Source of the DNA: Kutzneria sp. CA-103260
GTDB taxonomy: Bacteria; Actinomycetota; Actinomycetes; Mycobacteriales; Pseudonocardiaceae
DNA: 64,000 nt
Reading direction: 5' to 3'
NCBI RefSeq assembly: GCF_018263855.1
Contig: NZ_CP073318.1
Span: 1,674,001-1,738,000 of the forward strand
Shown here one piece after another: positions 1 to 7,021 of the stretch (position 1 is the first letter of the stretch; every line of letters starts with the position of its first letter). Both the position numbers and the translations under genes were made by a program. Below the pieces are notes generated by a model that did not search any database, was not told where the DNA came from, and saw only the letters and a list, made by a program, of their open reading frames with translations.

Positions 1-1
1 G

Positions 2-532
2 GATCTTGTGTGTGGCTACACCCGTGAGGAATACCGTGGCCAGGGGCAACCCGCTCCACCCGGCGTGGATCTTGCCGTCGTGGCTTCTTCTGTTGGCCTG
101 ACCGGGGAAGCGGCCGAGGACTATCGCCAGGGCTTCGACGATCCGTTCACCGCGATGCTGTCCGATGCCCTGGTTCGGATGCCGACCGTCCGGGTGGCCG
201 AGGCGCACGGACGGAGTTGGGTGTACGAACTGGCCTGGGCCAGCCCCGGGTTGGGGGCCGGCCACGGCGTGGACATCCCTCTGGTGTTCGGGATTCCCGA
301 GACCCGGTTCGCCGGCCGGTATCTCGGTTCGCCGCCGCCGGCCTCGTTCGGACCGCTGTCCGCGCAGATCCGTCGCGCCTGGACGGCTTTCGCCGCCACC
401 GGCGACCCCGGCTGGCCCCGTTACGGGGCGGAGCGCCGGACCCGGATCTGGGACGTTGAGCCGCGAGACGTCGACGACCCGCTCGCGGCCTCGCGCCGCA
501 TCTGGTCAGTGCCCGTGGAAGGCCTCGGCTAG
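2..532 (+). CDS. Carboxylesterase type B, C-terminal part (5' end outside window)
   Basis: The reading frame is open at the left edge, so only the last 176 residues are present. The segment GAGHGVDIPLVFG carries the catalytic histidine and matches the conserved GA-x-H-x-x-D-I-P-Y-x-F block near the C-terminus of type B carboxylesterases such as para-nitrobenzyl esterase. The later stretch ending in WPRY is also typical, where the last helices precede a Trp-Pro. Members hydrolyse carboxylic esters through a Ser-Glu/Asp-His triad; the serine and acid should lie upstream of the window. It converges on the TPP-enzyme gene and their 3' ends overlap by 27 bases. Family call is firm, substrate unknown. 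Confidence 0.85.
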   Translation, partial: DLVCGYTREEYRGQGQPAPPGVDLAVVASSVGLTGEAAEDYRQGFDDPFTAMLSDALVRMPTVRVAEAHGRSWVYELAWASPGLGAGHGVDIPLVFGIPETRFAGRYLGSPPPASFGPLSAQIRRAWTAFAATGDPGWPRYGAERRTRIWDVEPRDVDDPLAASRRIWSVPVEGLG

Positions 533-2119
533 CCACCACGAGCCGCCGTCGTTGGTGATCTTCGCGTCGATCACCAACGACGTGTCCCGTGGCCCGTCAA
601 GCCAGTCCTGCACGGGTTTCAGGTCGTCGACCGTCCGCACGGTCAGGCCCGCACAGCCGAAGCCGCGGGCGATGGCGGCGATGTCGGTGGGCGGGAAGGT
701 GACGGTGCCGTGGTCGCCGTCGAAGTGGTGCACCTCCGCGCCGTAGGCGGCGTCGTTGTAGATGATCACCACCAGCGGCAGCCCGAGCCGGACGGCGGTC
801 TCCAGCTCGCCGGCGGCCATGTGGAAGCCGCCGTCGCCGAGGGCCGCCACCGGCAGCCGGTCAGGTTGGGCGACGGCAGCGCCGATGGCCGTGGCCAACC
901 CGAGGCCGATGGACTGGAACGCCTGCGTGAAGCAGAATCCGAACTCGTCGGGCACGCTCAGGTAGGCGCTGGGATAGCCCATGAAGTTGCCGGAGTCCAC
1001 GGCGACGACCCGCTCGGCCGGCAGAATTCGGTCCAGTTCCAGGGAAAGCGTGCGGGGGTCGATGAGGTCGGCGGTGGACTCGTCGGTGAAGTCGGCGGCG
1101 GTCCAGCGGACGTGGGCGGCGATCCGCTCCCGGAGCTCGGGGGAGCGGTAGCCGGCTTGCGGGCTGAGGCCGGCCAGCACCGCGCGGGCCGTGGCGGCGG
1201 TGTCGCCGACCACGCCGACGTCGATTCTCCGGTGCGCGCCAAGCGCTTCCTCGTCCAGGTCGACCTGCGCCAACCGGGCGTCGGGGCCGAGCAGCTTGCC
1301 GTGGCGGGTCGTCCACCGGTTGAGCGCGCAGCCCCAACCGACAACCAGGTCGGCGTCCCGGATCAGCTCGGCGGTCAGCGGCGACGCGAAGCCACCGGAA
1401 ATGTTGAGGGACCAAGGGCTGTCGTGGAACAGACCGTGTGCGACGGCCGAGGTGGCCAGCAGCGCGCCGCAGGCCTCGGCCAGGTCGGCGATCTCCCTCC
1501 CGGCGGCGCGAGCGCCCCGACCGGCGATGAACACCGGTCGTTGAGCGCCGGCGATCAGCGCCGTCAATGCCGTGACATCGGGTGCTGTGACGGCGGGAAG
1601 TGCTGGTGGCGTAACGGGTTCGAACGCGGGGACCGCCATGACCTGGACGTCCAGCGGCAGGTTGAGCACGACGGTGCGGCGTTCGACCAGGGCTGTCCGG
1701 TAGGCGCGGATCGTGTCGGCGACAGCGGTTTCGGGGCTGTGGACGCGCTCGGGGATCGCGCCGACCGCGCGGGCCAGCGCATCCTGATCGATGCGGAAGT
1801 TGTTGAGGGGATCGGAATCCGGCGTGTCCGCGGTGAGGACGATCAGCGGCGTCCGGCTCTTGGCCGCCTCGCCGATGCCCGTGACGGCGTTGGTCAGCCC
1901 ACAGCCCTGGTGGGTCGTGACGATCCCGACCCGGTTGCTCATGCGGGCGCAGGCGTCGGCCGCCGTGGCGGCGCACCCCTCGTGCCGGGTGGCGTGAAAC
2001 GGGACGCCACCGGCCCGGAGCGCATTGGTGACGTGGAAGTTCCCGCTGCCGACGACCCCGAACGCCGGGCCGGCGCCCAACTGGGCCAGCACCCGGCCCA
2101 CCGCCTCGGCGACGATCAC
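506..2119 (-). CDS. Thiamine-pyrophosphate-dependent enzyme (acetolactate synthase-like)
   Basis: A 537-residue protein with the three-domain layout of the acetolactate synthase/benzoylformate decarboxylase superfamily. The N-terminal block HATRHEGCAATAADACARM holds the glutamate that activates the TPP aminopyrimidine. The C-terminal block starts GDGGFHM and ends at the asparagine of IIYNDAAYG, the GDG-x(n)-N metal/diphosphate-binding motif. I chose the GTG start because it overlaps the stop of the upstream cyclase gene as GTGA; a longer frame upstream has no coding character. The tight coupling with a Cyclase-family hydrolase suggests a small catabolic module acting on one substrate, perhaps a 2-oxo acid and its cyclic or amide precursor. 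Exact reaction unknown. Confidence 0.85.
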   Translation of the reverse strand: MIVAEAVGRVLAQLGAGPAFGVVGSGNFHVTNALRAGGVPFHATRHEGCAATAADACARMSNRVGIVTTHQGCGLTNAVTGIGEAAKSRTPLIVLTADTPDSDPLNNFRIDQDALARAVGAIPERVHSPETAVADTIRAYRTALVERRTVVLNLPLDVQVMAVPAFEPVTPPALPAVTAPDVTALTALIAGAQRPVFIAGRGARAAGREIADLAEACGALLATSAVAHGLFHDSPWSLNISGGFASPLTAELIRDADLVVGWGCALNRWTTRHGKLLGPDARLAQVDLDEEALGAHRRIDVGVVGDTAATARAVLAGLSPQAGYRSPELRERIAAHVRWTAADFTDESTADLIDPRTLSLELDRILPAERVVAVDSGNFMGYPSAYLSVPDEFGFCFTQAFQSIGLGLATAIGAAVAQPDRLPVAALGDGGFHMAAGELETAVRLGLPLVVIIYNDAAYGAEVHHFDGDHGTVTFPPTDIAAIARGFGCAGLTVRTVDDLKPVQDWLDGPRDTSLVIDAKITNDGGSWWLAEAFHGH

Positions 2120-2880
2120 GACCGCTCCACCAGGGCGTAGACGCGGGCCGGGCTGCCCGAGCCGCCGACGATCGGCAGCGGCGACACCACCAGCACACTC
2201 CCGGTCGGCGGCAGCTGCGCCAGATTCCGCAGCTGCGTCAGCCCGCACTTGCCGGAACCCAGGAGCCGGTCGTGGCAGGGGAACATCGGCTCCATGCCGG
2301 CCGCCTGGCCCGCGTCCGTGCCGACGGTCTCCACCCCGAAGCCGGCGATCGGCGCCTCGTCGGCCAGCCACTGCGCGCACTCCGCCGACACGCCCGGGGT
2401 GTGCGTGTCGTTGAGAAAATCGTCCTGGTCGCCGGAGCGCGCGTCCCAGCCGGTGCGGTAGAGCAGCCAGCCACCGTCCGGCAGCGGACCGTGCTCCCGC
2501 TCCCAGGCTCGGATGTCGTCGACGCCCAGCAGGAAATCCGGGTTCTGCGCGACCTTGGCCGAGGCGTCCAGCACCGCCGCCGGGGCGACGAACGTGCTCA
2601 GCGGGATCTGGTCCACGCTCGCGCCGTCCTTACCGGACAGCCAGTGATTCGGGGCGTCGACGTGCGTGCCCACGTGCTCGCCGGTGTGGATGTCGTTCCA
2701 GTACCAGCGGGGGCCGCGCTCGTCGTAGCGGCTGATCTCCTCCAGCCGGAAGCTCGTTGTGTTGGAGAACGGCGGCGGCAGCTGCAACACCGGTGTGCTC
2801 GCCGAGAGCGGCGCCGTCAGGTCGAGCACCTCGACGGCGCCGGACCGCAACGCGGACAGCAGGCCGGCCAGCACAGGCAT
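2116..2880 (-). CDS. Cyclase family protein (kynurenine formamidase-like metal hydrolase)
   Basis: A 254-residue protein. The motif HTGEHVGTHVDAPNHW (about residues 73-88) is the H-x-G-T-H-x-D-x-P-x-H metal signature of the Cyclase family (Pfam PF04199), which includes kynurenine formamidase and isatin hydrolase; these are Mn/Zn enzymes opening amide or lactam bonds. The ATG at 2880 is preceded at 7 bases by AAGGAGG, which fixes the start; an ATG 8 codons earlier has no such site. It is the first gene of a two-gene operon with the TPP enzyme. It is divergent from the hypothetical gene starting at 2931, only 50 bases away. Confidence 0.85.
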   Translation of the reverse strand: MPVLAGLLSALRSGAVEVLDLTAPLSASTPVLQLPPPFSNTTSFRLEEISRYDERGPRWYWNDIHTGEHVGTHVDAPNHWLSGKDGASVDQIPLSTFVAPAAVLDASAKVAQNPDFLLGVDDIRAWEREHGPLPDGGWLLYRTGWDARSGDQDDFLNDTHTPGVSAECAQWLADEAPIAGFGVETVGTDAGQAAGMEPMFPCHDRLLGSGKCGLTQLRNLAQLPPTGSVLVVSPLPIVGGSGSPARVYALVERS

Positions 2881-2930
2881 GGGAACCTCCTTGACTCGGA
2901 ACATTCGGATCCTCTCCTAACCTTGCACCC

Positions 2931-3581
2931 ATGACCACAGCCAACCCGTCCGACCTGGCGCCGTACCGCCGCGCCGTGCAGGCGCCGATCCGCCGCGCGG
3001 CGGACGACTTCCGCCGGCTCGCCGACGCCCTGGACGCCGCGGCGGCCGAGGTCGACCGGGGTTCCGGGCCGCACCCCGCGTCCGACCTCGCCCGCACCGT
3101 GATCCAGCAGATCCAGGCCGCCGGGGCGATCGTCGACTACGCCGGGTTGCTGCGGGCCGCGGCCGACCACGACGCGCTGCTGGCGGGTTACGGGGGTTTG
3201 TCCGCTCCGCCCACGGTGAGCAGTGGGACTTCGACACGGCTGTCGCGTCGAGCTGCTGCGGCTGCGGCGGCTGCCCCGCCGCCGGTGGCGGCGCCGGTCA
3301 GGTCGGTCGCGCCGAACACGCTGTGGGTCGACGAGGGGCGGTTCGTGTGGGTCACCGGTACTGATGCCAAGGGCACCGTCGCCGAGTGCTGGGCTTGGCG
3401 GGACCAGACCAGCGTGCGGCTGCGGCCGACGACCGTTCCGATCGACCAGTTCGAGGTGGCCTACCGGCTGGCCGACGAGCAGGAGTACCGGCGGGCGGCG
3501 CAGATCATCGCGGCGTTGCGCGGGGCCGGGGTGGACGTGTCGCCGATGCGACCGCTGCTGGAGTACGCCAAGAAGTCGTGA
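2931..3581 (+). CDS. Hypothetical protein, alanine/arginine-rich linker in the middle
   Basis: A 216-residue protein that I do not recognise. The first 85 residues are predicted helical and charged, resembling a small helical-bundle domain. Residues about 98-125 form a low-complexity Ala/Pro linker. The last 90 residues contain alternating hydrophobic and aromatic positions (TLWVDEGRFVWV, then AECWAWRD) suggestive of a small beta-rich domain, followed by two helices. No signal peptide or membrane span. There is no Shine-Dalgarno sequence; a TAACCT hexamer lies 7 bases before the ATG, consistent with leaderless transcription. Divergent from the cyclase/TPP operon. Codon bias strongly supports that it is a real gene. 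Confidence 0.7.
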   Translation: MTTANPSDLAPYRRAVQAPIRRAADDFRRLADALDAAAAEVDRGSGPHPASDLARTVIQQIQAAGAIVDYAGLLRAAADHDALLAGYGGLSAPPTVSSGTSTRLSRRAAAAAAAAPPPVAAPVRSVAPNTLWVDEGRFVWVTGTDAKGTVAECWAWRDQTSVRLRPTTVPIDQFEVAYRLADEQEYRRAAQIIAALRGAGVDVSPMRPLLEYAKKS

Positions 3582-3589
3582 TGCGTTGA

Positions 3590-3604
3590 GGACAGTAGCT
3601 GTCC
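3590..3604. promoter_or_regulatory. Short perfect inverted repeat upstream of the DinB-like gene
   Basis: GGACAG and CTGTCC separated by three bases, 24 bases before the ATG at 3629 and just upstream of a TAGCGT hexamer (3616-3621). It could be an operator overlapping the promoter, or a small hairpin closing the preceding gene, whose stop is 8 bases upstream. No T-run follows. Confidence 0.35.
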
Positions 3605-3628
3605 GCGATCGGTCGTAGCGTCGCGGCC

Positions 3629-4168
3629 ATGAACTGGAACGAGCTGCTCATCGACCAGGCGGACTGGCACTGGCGGAACCAGCTGCGGCCACGGCTGGAA
3701 GGGCTGACGGACGCGGAATACCTGTGGGAGCCGGTCGACGGGGCGTGGAACGTGCGGCCTCGGGGGAGTAGTCACACGCCGATGGCCGCGGGGGTCGGGG
3801 ACTTCGTTATCGACTGGGAGTTTCCCACGCCGGATCCCGCGCCGGTGACGACGATTGCCTGGCGTATCGGACATGTTGTGGTCGGGGTGTTCGGGATGCG
3901 GGTCGCTTCGCATTTCGGGGGGCCGGCGATGGATTATGTCAGCCATGACTATCCGGGGGACGCTGATACGGCGTTGGCGCAGTTGGATGCCGGGTATCAC
4001 GCTTGGATCGAAGGGGTGCGTGGGGTGGATTTGGCGGCCAAGTGTGGGCCGGCTGAGGGGGAGTTTGCTGAGCTGACCATGGCGGAGTTGGTGTTGCATA
4101 TTCATCGGGAATTGTTGCACCATGGGGCGGAGATATCGTTGTTGAGGGATTTGTATCGGTGGCGGTAG
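3629..4168 (+). CDS. DinB family protein (DinB_2 four-helix bundle)
   Basis: A 179-residue protein opening with LLIDQADWHWRNQLRPRLEGLTDAEYLWEP-type sequence, characteristic of the DinB_2/YfiT-like four-helix-bundle family. Actinobacterial members are often metal- and mycothiol-dependent S-transferases. Likely metal-binding histidines are in the helix containing GHVVVGVFGMR and in the C-terminal helix with VLHIHRELLHHG. No Shine-Dalgarno; TAGCGT lies 7 bases before the ATG, so probably leaderless. Odd: from the middle onward the codons become G/T-rich (TTG, GTG, CAT, GGG) unlike neighbours, and this skew continues into the non-coding DNA before the HNH unit. Physiological substrate unknown. 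Confidence 0.8.
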   Translation: MNWNELLIDQADWHWRNQLRPRLEGLTDAEYLWEPVDGAWNVRPRGSSHTPMAAGVGDFVIDWEFPTPDPAPVTTIAWRIGHVVVGVFGMRVASHFGGPAMDYVSHDYPGDADTALAQLDAGYHAWIEGVRGVDLAAKCGPAEGEFAELTMAELVLHIHRELLHHGAEISLLRDLYRWR

Positions 4169-4189
4169 TCGGGTGATTGTGGGTGGCTC

Positions 4190-4307
4190 CGGGTGGATTT
4201 TGCATGGAGCCTCTGGGCGATGGCATCGAGGCAAAGAAGCGGGCAGGCTGCGCCTGCCTCGATCGCCGACAGCTTATGCCATCGCCCCCCTCCACGCAAA
4301 ATCCACC
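4190..4307. repeat. Palindromic repeat copy A (3' side of HNH unit 1)
   Basis: A 118-bp imperfect palindrome. The outer arms are GGGTGGATTTTGCATGGAG (4190-4208) and its complement at 4289-4307, with one mismatch (18/19). Next come GGGCGATGGC (4214-4223) and GCCATCGCCC (4277-4286). A small central hairpin is GGCAGGC/GCCTGCC at 4241-4257. Three further copies occur in the window (5717, 36096, 37573), always flanking a DUF222-HNH gene. Copies A and C share one orientation, B and D the other. Confidence 0.9.
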
Positions 4308-4466
4308 CTCCGAGGTTTGGGGTGAGGGGTGCTTGGGGGATCGGGCCCTTTCGGCGTCGGCGCTTTGGCTGGATATGGATCTCCTTCGCTCCATTCCCGG
4401 CTTTCCATCCCCTTCCTGTGTCGGCCGTTTCGCTGTGGAGTTGTCAAAGAACGGGTGGGGCGTGGG
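4308..4466. other. G/T-rich spacer between palindrome A and the HNH gene stop
   Basis: No gene seen. The plus strand is G/T-rich. The last 45 bases before the HNH gene stop (TTTCGCTGTGGAGT, then GTCAAAGAAC) are nearly repeated in front of the second HNH gene (about 36256-36297), so this stretch belongs to the duplicated unit. Confidence 0.5.
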
Positions 4467-5612
4467 TCAGTACTGGTGGGGTTGGGTGGTGTAGTGGCGG
4501 CCTTGTGGGGTGTGCCAGTGCAGGGTTCCGTCGGGGTCGAGGGTGGCGGTGTAGTCGCGGTGTTTCAGGTGGTGGTGATGGGCGCAGTAGCCCTTGAGTT
4601 GGTTGGCGGAGGTTTTGCCGACCGGCCAGGGGGTGGTGTGGTCGAGTTCTTGGATGGGTGTGGTGCAGCCGGGTGCTGAGCAGACTCCGCCGGCGCTGAG
4701 TTCGGAGAATTCTTTGATTCTGGCGGTGGGGCGGTACTTTTCCCTGCTCAAGGCGTCGGCGCGGTCGTACTCGTCGAGGAGGAGGCCGCGCCAGGGGCCG
4801 TGCATGGCCAGTTCGCGGGCGGAGTCGGCGGCGATGGGGCCGTAGCCGTCGAGCAGGCCGGGATCCTCGGTCAGGCCCATCAGGGTCTCCATCGAGATGG
4901 TGACGTGGACCTGGACTTTGCGGTCCACTCCATAGCCCAGGAAGCGGTCAAGGAAGGCATCGGCCCGTTTCTGGTCGGTGGTCCGCTCGTCCTTGACCAG
5001 GGCTCGCGCATCCTGGGTGAGGAGGTCGTAGGCCTGGCGGGCGTCGATGGCCGGCAGGACGATACTGAGCTGGGCCATGCCATCGGGCAGCGGAGTGAAC
5101 TCGACCCGCCGGTCCTCGCGGGCTTTCAGGCGGCGCTGGTCGTAGCCGAGAGGGTCCGCCTCAGCCACTGCTTTGGTGGCCCGACGGGCCAACTGGGTCC
5201 GGGTCAAGCCAGGGGCCACGTCCGCTAGGGCCGTATCCACCTGGGCGACCAACTCCCGGTCGGTCAGGTGAACCACCCGGTCATCGACGGTCTTGAGCCG
5301 GCGGGCATCGATCTCCCCGTGCCGCAGTAGTTCCGCGCATCGGGGTAGCCGGTCCAGGACGTCGCTGTATTCCTTCTGACGGACTATCGACTGCTCCGGC
5401 TCGTGAACCGCCATAGCAATCTCGGCCGTGTCTTCGATCCCGTGCACGAGGCTGAGCTCGACGTAGTGGAGAGCTGCCATTGCCTTGCGGGCCGCGATCA
5501 GCAGGGTGAGCTTCTGATCATCGGTAAGGCTCTCGACATCCACACCCAGGAGCAGGTCTACCATGGCCCCTGAGGGTTCCATGGCTTCCAACTCTCGGGT
5601 GATTTTCTTCAT
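4467..5612 (-). CDS. DUF222 / HNH endonuclease protein (13E12 repeat family), copy 1
   Basis: A 381-residue protein. The N-terminal two thirds is the helical DUF222 domain and the C-terminus is an HNH nuclease: CSAPGC, then LDHTTPWP, then CAHHHHLKH, giving the Cys pairs and the catalytic His-Asn/His-His ββα-metal arrangement. These are the hallmarks of the mycobacterial 13E12/REP13E12 family. It is closely similar to the gene at 36298-37443: N-termini differ, but residues from about 160 are almost identical, and with the starts chosen here both are exactly 381 residues. The ATG is preceded by GGAGG with only one base between, in both copies. Role unknown; a nuclease acting on the flanking palindromes is an inference. 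Confidence 0.88.
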   Translation of the reverse strand: MKKITRELEAMEPSGAMVDLLLGVDVESLTDDQKLTLLIAARKAMAALHYVELSLVHGIEDTAEIAMAVHEPEQSIVRQKEYSDVLDRLPRCAELLRHGEIDARRLKTVDDRVVHLTDRELVAQVDTALADVAPGLTRTQLARRATKAVAEADPLGYDQRRLKAREDRRVEFTPLPDGMAQLSIVLPAIDARQAYDLLTQDARALVKDERTTDQKRADAFLDRFLGYGVDRKVQVHVTISMETLMGLTEDPGLLDGYGPIAADSARELAMHGPWRGLLLDEYDRADALSREKYRPTARIKEFSELSAGGVCSAPGCTTPIQELDHTTPWPVGKTSANQLKGYCAHHHHLKHRDYTATLDPDGTLHWHTPQGRHYTTQPHQY

Positions 5613-5665
5613 ACCTCCAGAATACTCGCACACATGATCGAACTCGACTCACTAATGGGTGAATT
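5613..5665 (-). promoter_or_regulatory. Conserved leader of HNH copy 1
   Basis: About 45 of the 52 bases upstream of the start are shared with the leader of HNH copy 2 (37444-37495), including GATCGAACTCGA and GGGTGAATTC on the plus strand and the GGAGG placed one base from ATG. The two genes' coding N-termini are less conserved than this leader, so it is probably regulatory. No sigma-factor consensus is obvious. Confidence 0.45.
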
Positions 5666-5716
5666 CAAGCCTTTGTCAACCATTCCACCCCAAGAACCCT
5701 CACCCCTCACCTCGGA

Positions 5717-5836
5717 GGGTGGATTTTGCGTGGAGGGGGGCGATGGCATACGCTGATCCGCGAATCGAGGCAGGCGTAGCCTGCCCGATGACGCCTCGAT
5801 ACGCCATCGCCCAGAGGCTCCACGCAAAATCCACCC
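5717..5836. repeat. Palindromic repeat copy B (5' side of HNH unit 1)
   Basis: A 120-bp palindrome with perfect 19-base outer arms, GGGTGGATTTTGCGTGGAG at 5717-5735 and the complement at 5818-5836. The interior is GGCGATGGC...GCCATCGCC around a smaller stem, with CAGGC/GCCTG at the centre. It is inverted relative to copy A: the CTCTGGGCGATGG side faces outwards. Confidence 0.9.
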
Positions 5837-6153
5837 GGAGCCACCCAATAATACCACCCTAACCCCGAACATTCACACTCGCATAGACACCACATAGACG
5901 CCCTCATGGTCAGATCAGCAACAAAGCAGTCCACGAGGAGTGGGGATGTCCGTATCCCTGTACATCTGCCCTGAGCCGGAACCGACGGCCCGACGGCCCG
6001 TCGGACCTCGGTGGCTGTCGTGTCCATCGAACCCGAGCGCCGCCAGCGCGTCTGGCCCTCCTTGTCGGCGCGGAAGTCCTCCGGGGCGACGACCCCCGCG
6101 CGGCGGACGTGGTCCTCGCGATAGCCCCGACCGTCGCTCGCCTCCACTCACTT
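5837..6153. other. Spacer with a probable minus-strand gene remnant
   Basis: No complete gene. Bases 5837-5940 are A/C-rich and featureless. On the minus strand from a GTG at 6147 to about 5990, some 50 codons have almost uniform G/C third positions and a balanced composition (EDFRADKEGQ, then TRWRRSG), after which the frame degenerates into AT-richer, cysteine-containing sequence and runs into palindrome B. This could be the stub of a gene truncated near the HNH unit. A competing plus-strand frame starts MSVSLYICPEPEP at 5946 but soon becomes Pro/Arg/Ser shadow. I would not call either as an intact gene. Confidence 0.25.
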
Positions 6154-6157
6154 GAAG

Positions 6158-6176
6158 TTAGGGTAGCCTAACTTCG
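6158..6176. promoter_or_regulatory. Iron-box-like (DtxR/IdeR/DmdR) site
   Basis: TTAGGGTAGCCTAACTTCG matches 14 of 19 positions of the actinobacterial iron box TTAGGTTAGGCTAACCTAA. It sits inside a perfect 9+4+9 inverted repeat (GAAGTTAGG/CCTAACTTC, 6154-6175), 21 bases before the hydrolase start at 6197. The spacing of the arms differs from a canonical box, so this is the weakest of the three iron boxes in the window. Confidence 0.5.
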
Positions 6177-6196
6177 AAGCGGGTGGAGGAGGTTCG

Positions 6197-7021
6197 GTGA
6201 ACAGCCAGATGCTGACGACCCGGGACGGACGCGGCCTGTACTGCCGGCGACTCGGGCTCGTCGACGCCACGCCGACGGTGGTGTTCGAGGCCGGCCTGGC
6301 CGGCACGTGCTCGTACTGGGCGCCGGTGCAGACGCTGGTGGCCAAGTGGGCCCCGACGGTCGCGTACGACCGAAGCGGCCTGGGTTTGAGCGTGCCGGAC
6401 AGCCAGCCGCGCAGCCTGACACGCATGGCCCAGGATCTCGGCGACGTGCTGGATCAGCTGGACGGGCCGTTTGTCCTGGTTGGACACAGCTGGGGCGGGC
6501 TGATCGTGCGGCTGGCGGCCGCGGCGACGCCGGAGCGGATCAAGGCTCTGTTGCTGGTCGATCCGTCGGACGAGGCCTGCGAATGGGCCTTCCGACCGTC
6601 GGTGCGCCGAGCTGAGCAGGTCAACCAGGTCGCCAGCAGTTTGGCCGCCCGTCTCGGGGTGCTGCACCTCGCGTACGGCTCACTGCTGGACGCGTTGCCC
6701 GAGGACGCCCGCGCGGAGATGCGGACCAATGCCTTCACCACGGCGGCAATGCGCACTCGGGCCGCCGAGTTGGCCGAGGTTCCCGACGGCCTGCGGATGA
6801 TGCGGGACCATCCGCCGACGCTGCCGGACATCCCGGTCACGGTCGTCTCCGGCGCGCGGGGCATGACCAAAACCGTGCGGGCGGCGCTGAACAAGGCCCA
6901 CCGGCACCGCGCGGAGCAGTCGCCCCGAGGTCGTCACGTCTACGCGAGCGAGTCGGGCCACATGATCCCCACCGATCAGCCGGCGCTGCTGGCCGAGGAG
7001 TTGCGGCGGCTGGTCATCTGA
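6197..7021 (+). CDS. Alpha/beta hydrolase
   Basis: A 274-residue cytoplasmic alpha/beta-hydrolase fold protein. The nucleophile elbow is GHSWGG (serine near residue 97), the oxyanion/first-loop region is VVFEAGLAGTCSYW, and the C-terminal catalytic histidine is in SESGHMIP. The acid is probably the aspartate of LLLVDPSDE, after strand 6 rather than strand 7. The GTG start follows GGAGGAGG at 5-6 bases. An iron-box-like palindrome lies directly upstream, so the gene may be derepressed under iron limitation. It is too small and lacks features of Fes/IroE-type siderophore esterases, so that role is only a possibility. It converges on the ABC permease gene with an 8-base overlap. Confidence 0.85.
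   Translation: MNSQMLTTRDGRGLYCRRLGLVDATPTVVFEAGLAGTCSYWAPVQTLVAKWAPTVAYDRSGLGLSVPDSQPRSLTRMAQDLGDVLDQLDGPFVLVGHSWGGLIVRLAAAATPERIKALLLVDPSDEACEWAFRPSVRRAEQVNQVASSLAARLGVLHLAYGSLLDALPEDARAEMRTNAFTTAAMRTRAAELAEVPDGLRMMRDHPPTLPDIPVTVVSGARGMTKTVRAALNKAHRHRAEQSPRGRHVYASESGHMIPTDQPALLAEELRRLVI

Larger units (their letters stand above)
4180..5846. mobile_element. Putative palindrome-bracketed DUF222-HNH unit 1
   Basis: A 1667-bp segment bounded by 44-bp terminal inverted repeats (4180-4223 and 5803-5846; 43 of 44 bases match) that form the outer halves of palindromes A and B. The only gene inside is the DUF222-HNH gene on the minus strand. The layout resembles a non-autonomous or nuclease-mobilised element. 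I see no clear target-site duplication. It could also be a stable chromosomal unit spread by recombination. The second unit at 36094-37694 has the same architecture. Confidence 0.6.

Noticed and set aside
4180..5846. HNH gene as a self-splicing intron or intein homing endonuclease
   Set aside because: It is a free-standing gene with its own leader, not embedded in another gene, and has no splicing motifs.
5707..6147. 146-codon minus-strand frame including palindrome B
   Set aside because: Only the first 50 codons look coding; the rest reads through repeat DNA, so not an intact gene. Kept only as a possible remnant.
6197..7021. Hydrolase as a siderophore esterase
   Set aside because: Too short and lacking Fes/IroE-type features; only the iron-box-like site suggests it, so I left it as a general alpha/beta hydrolase.
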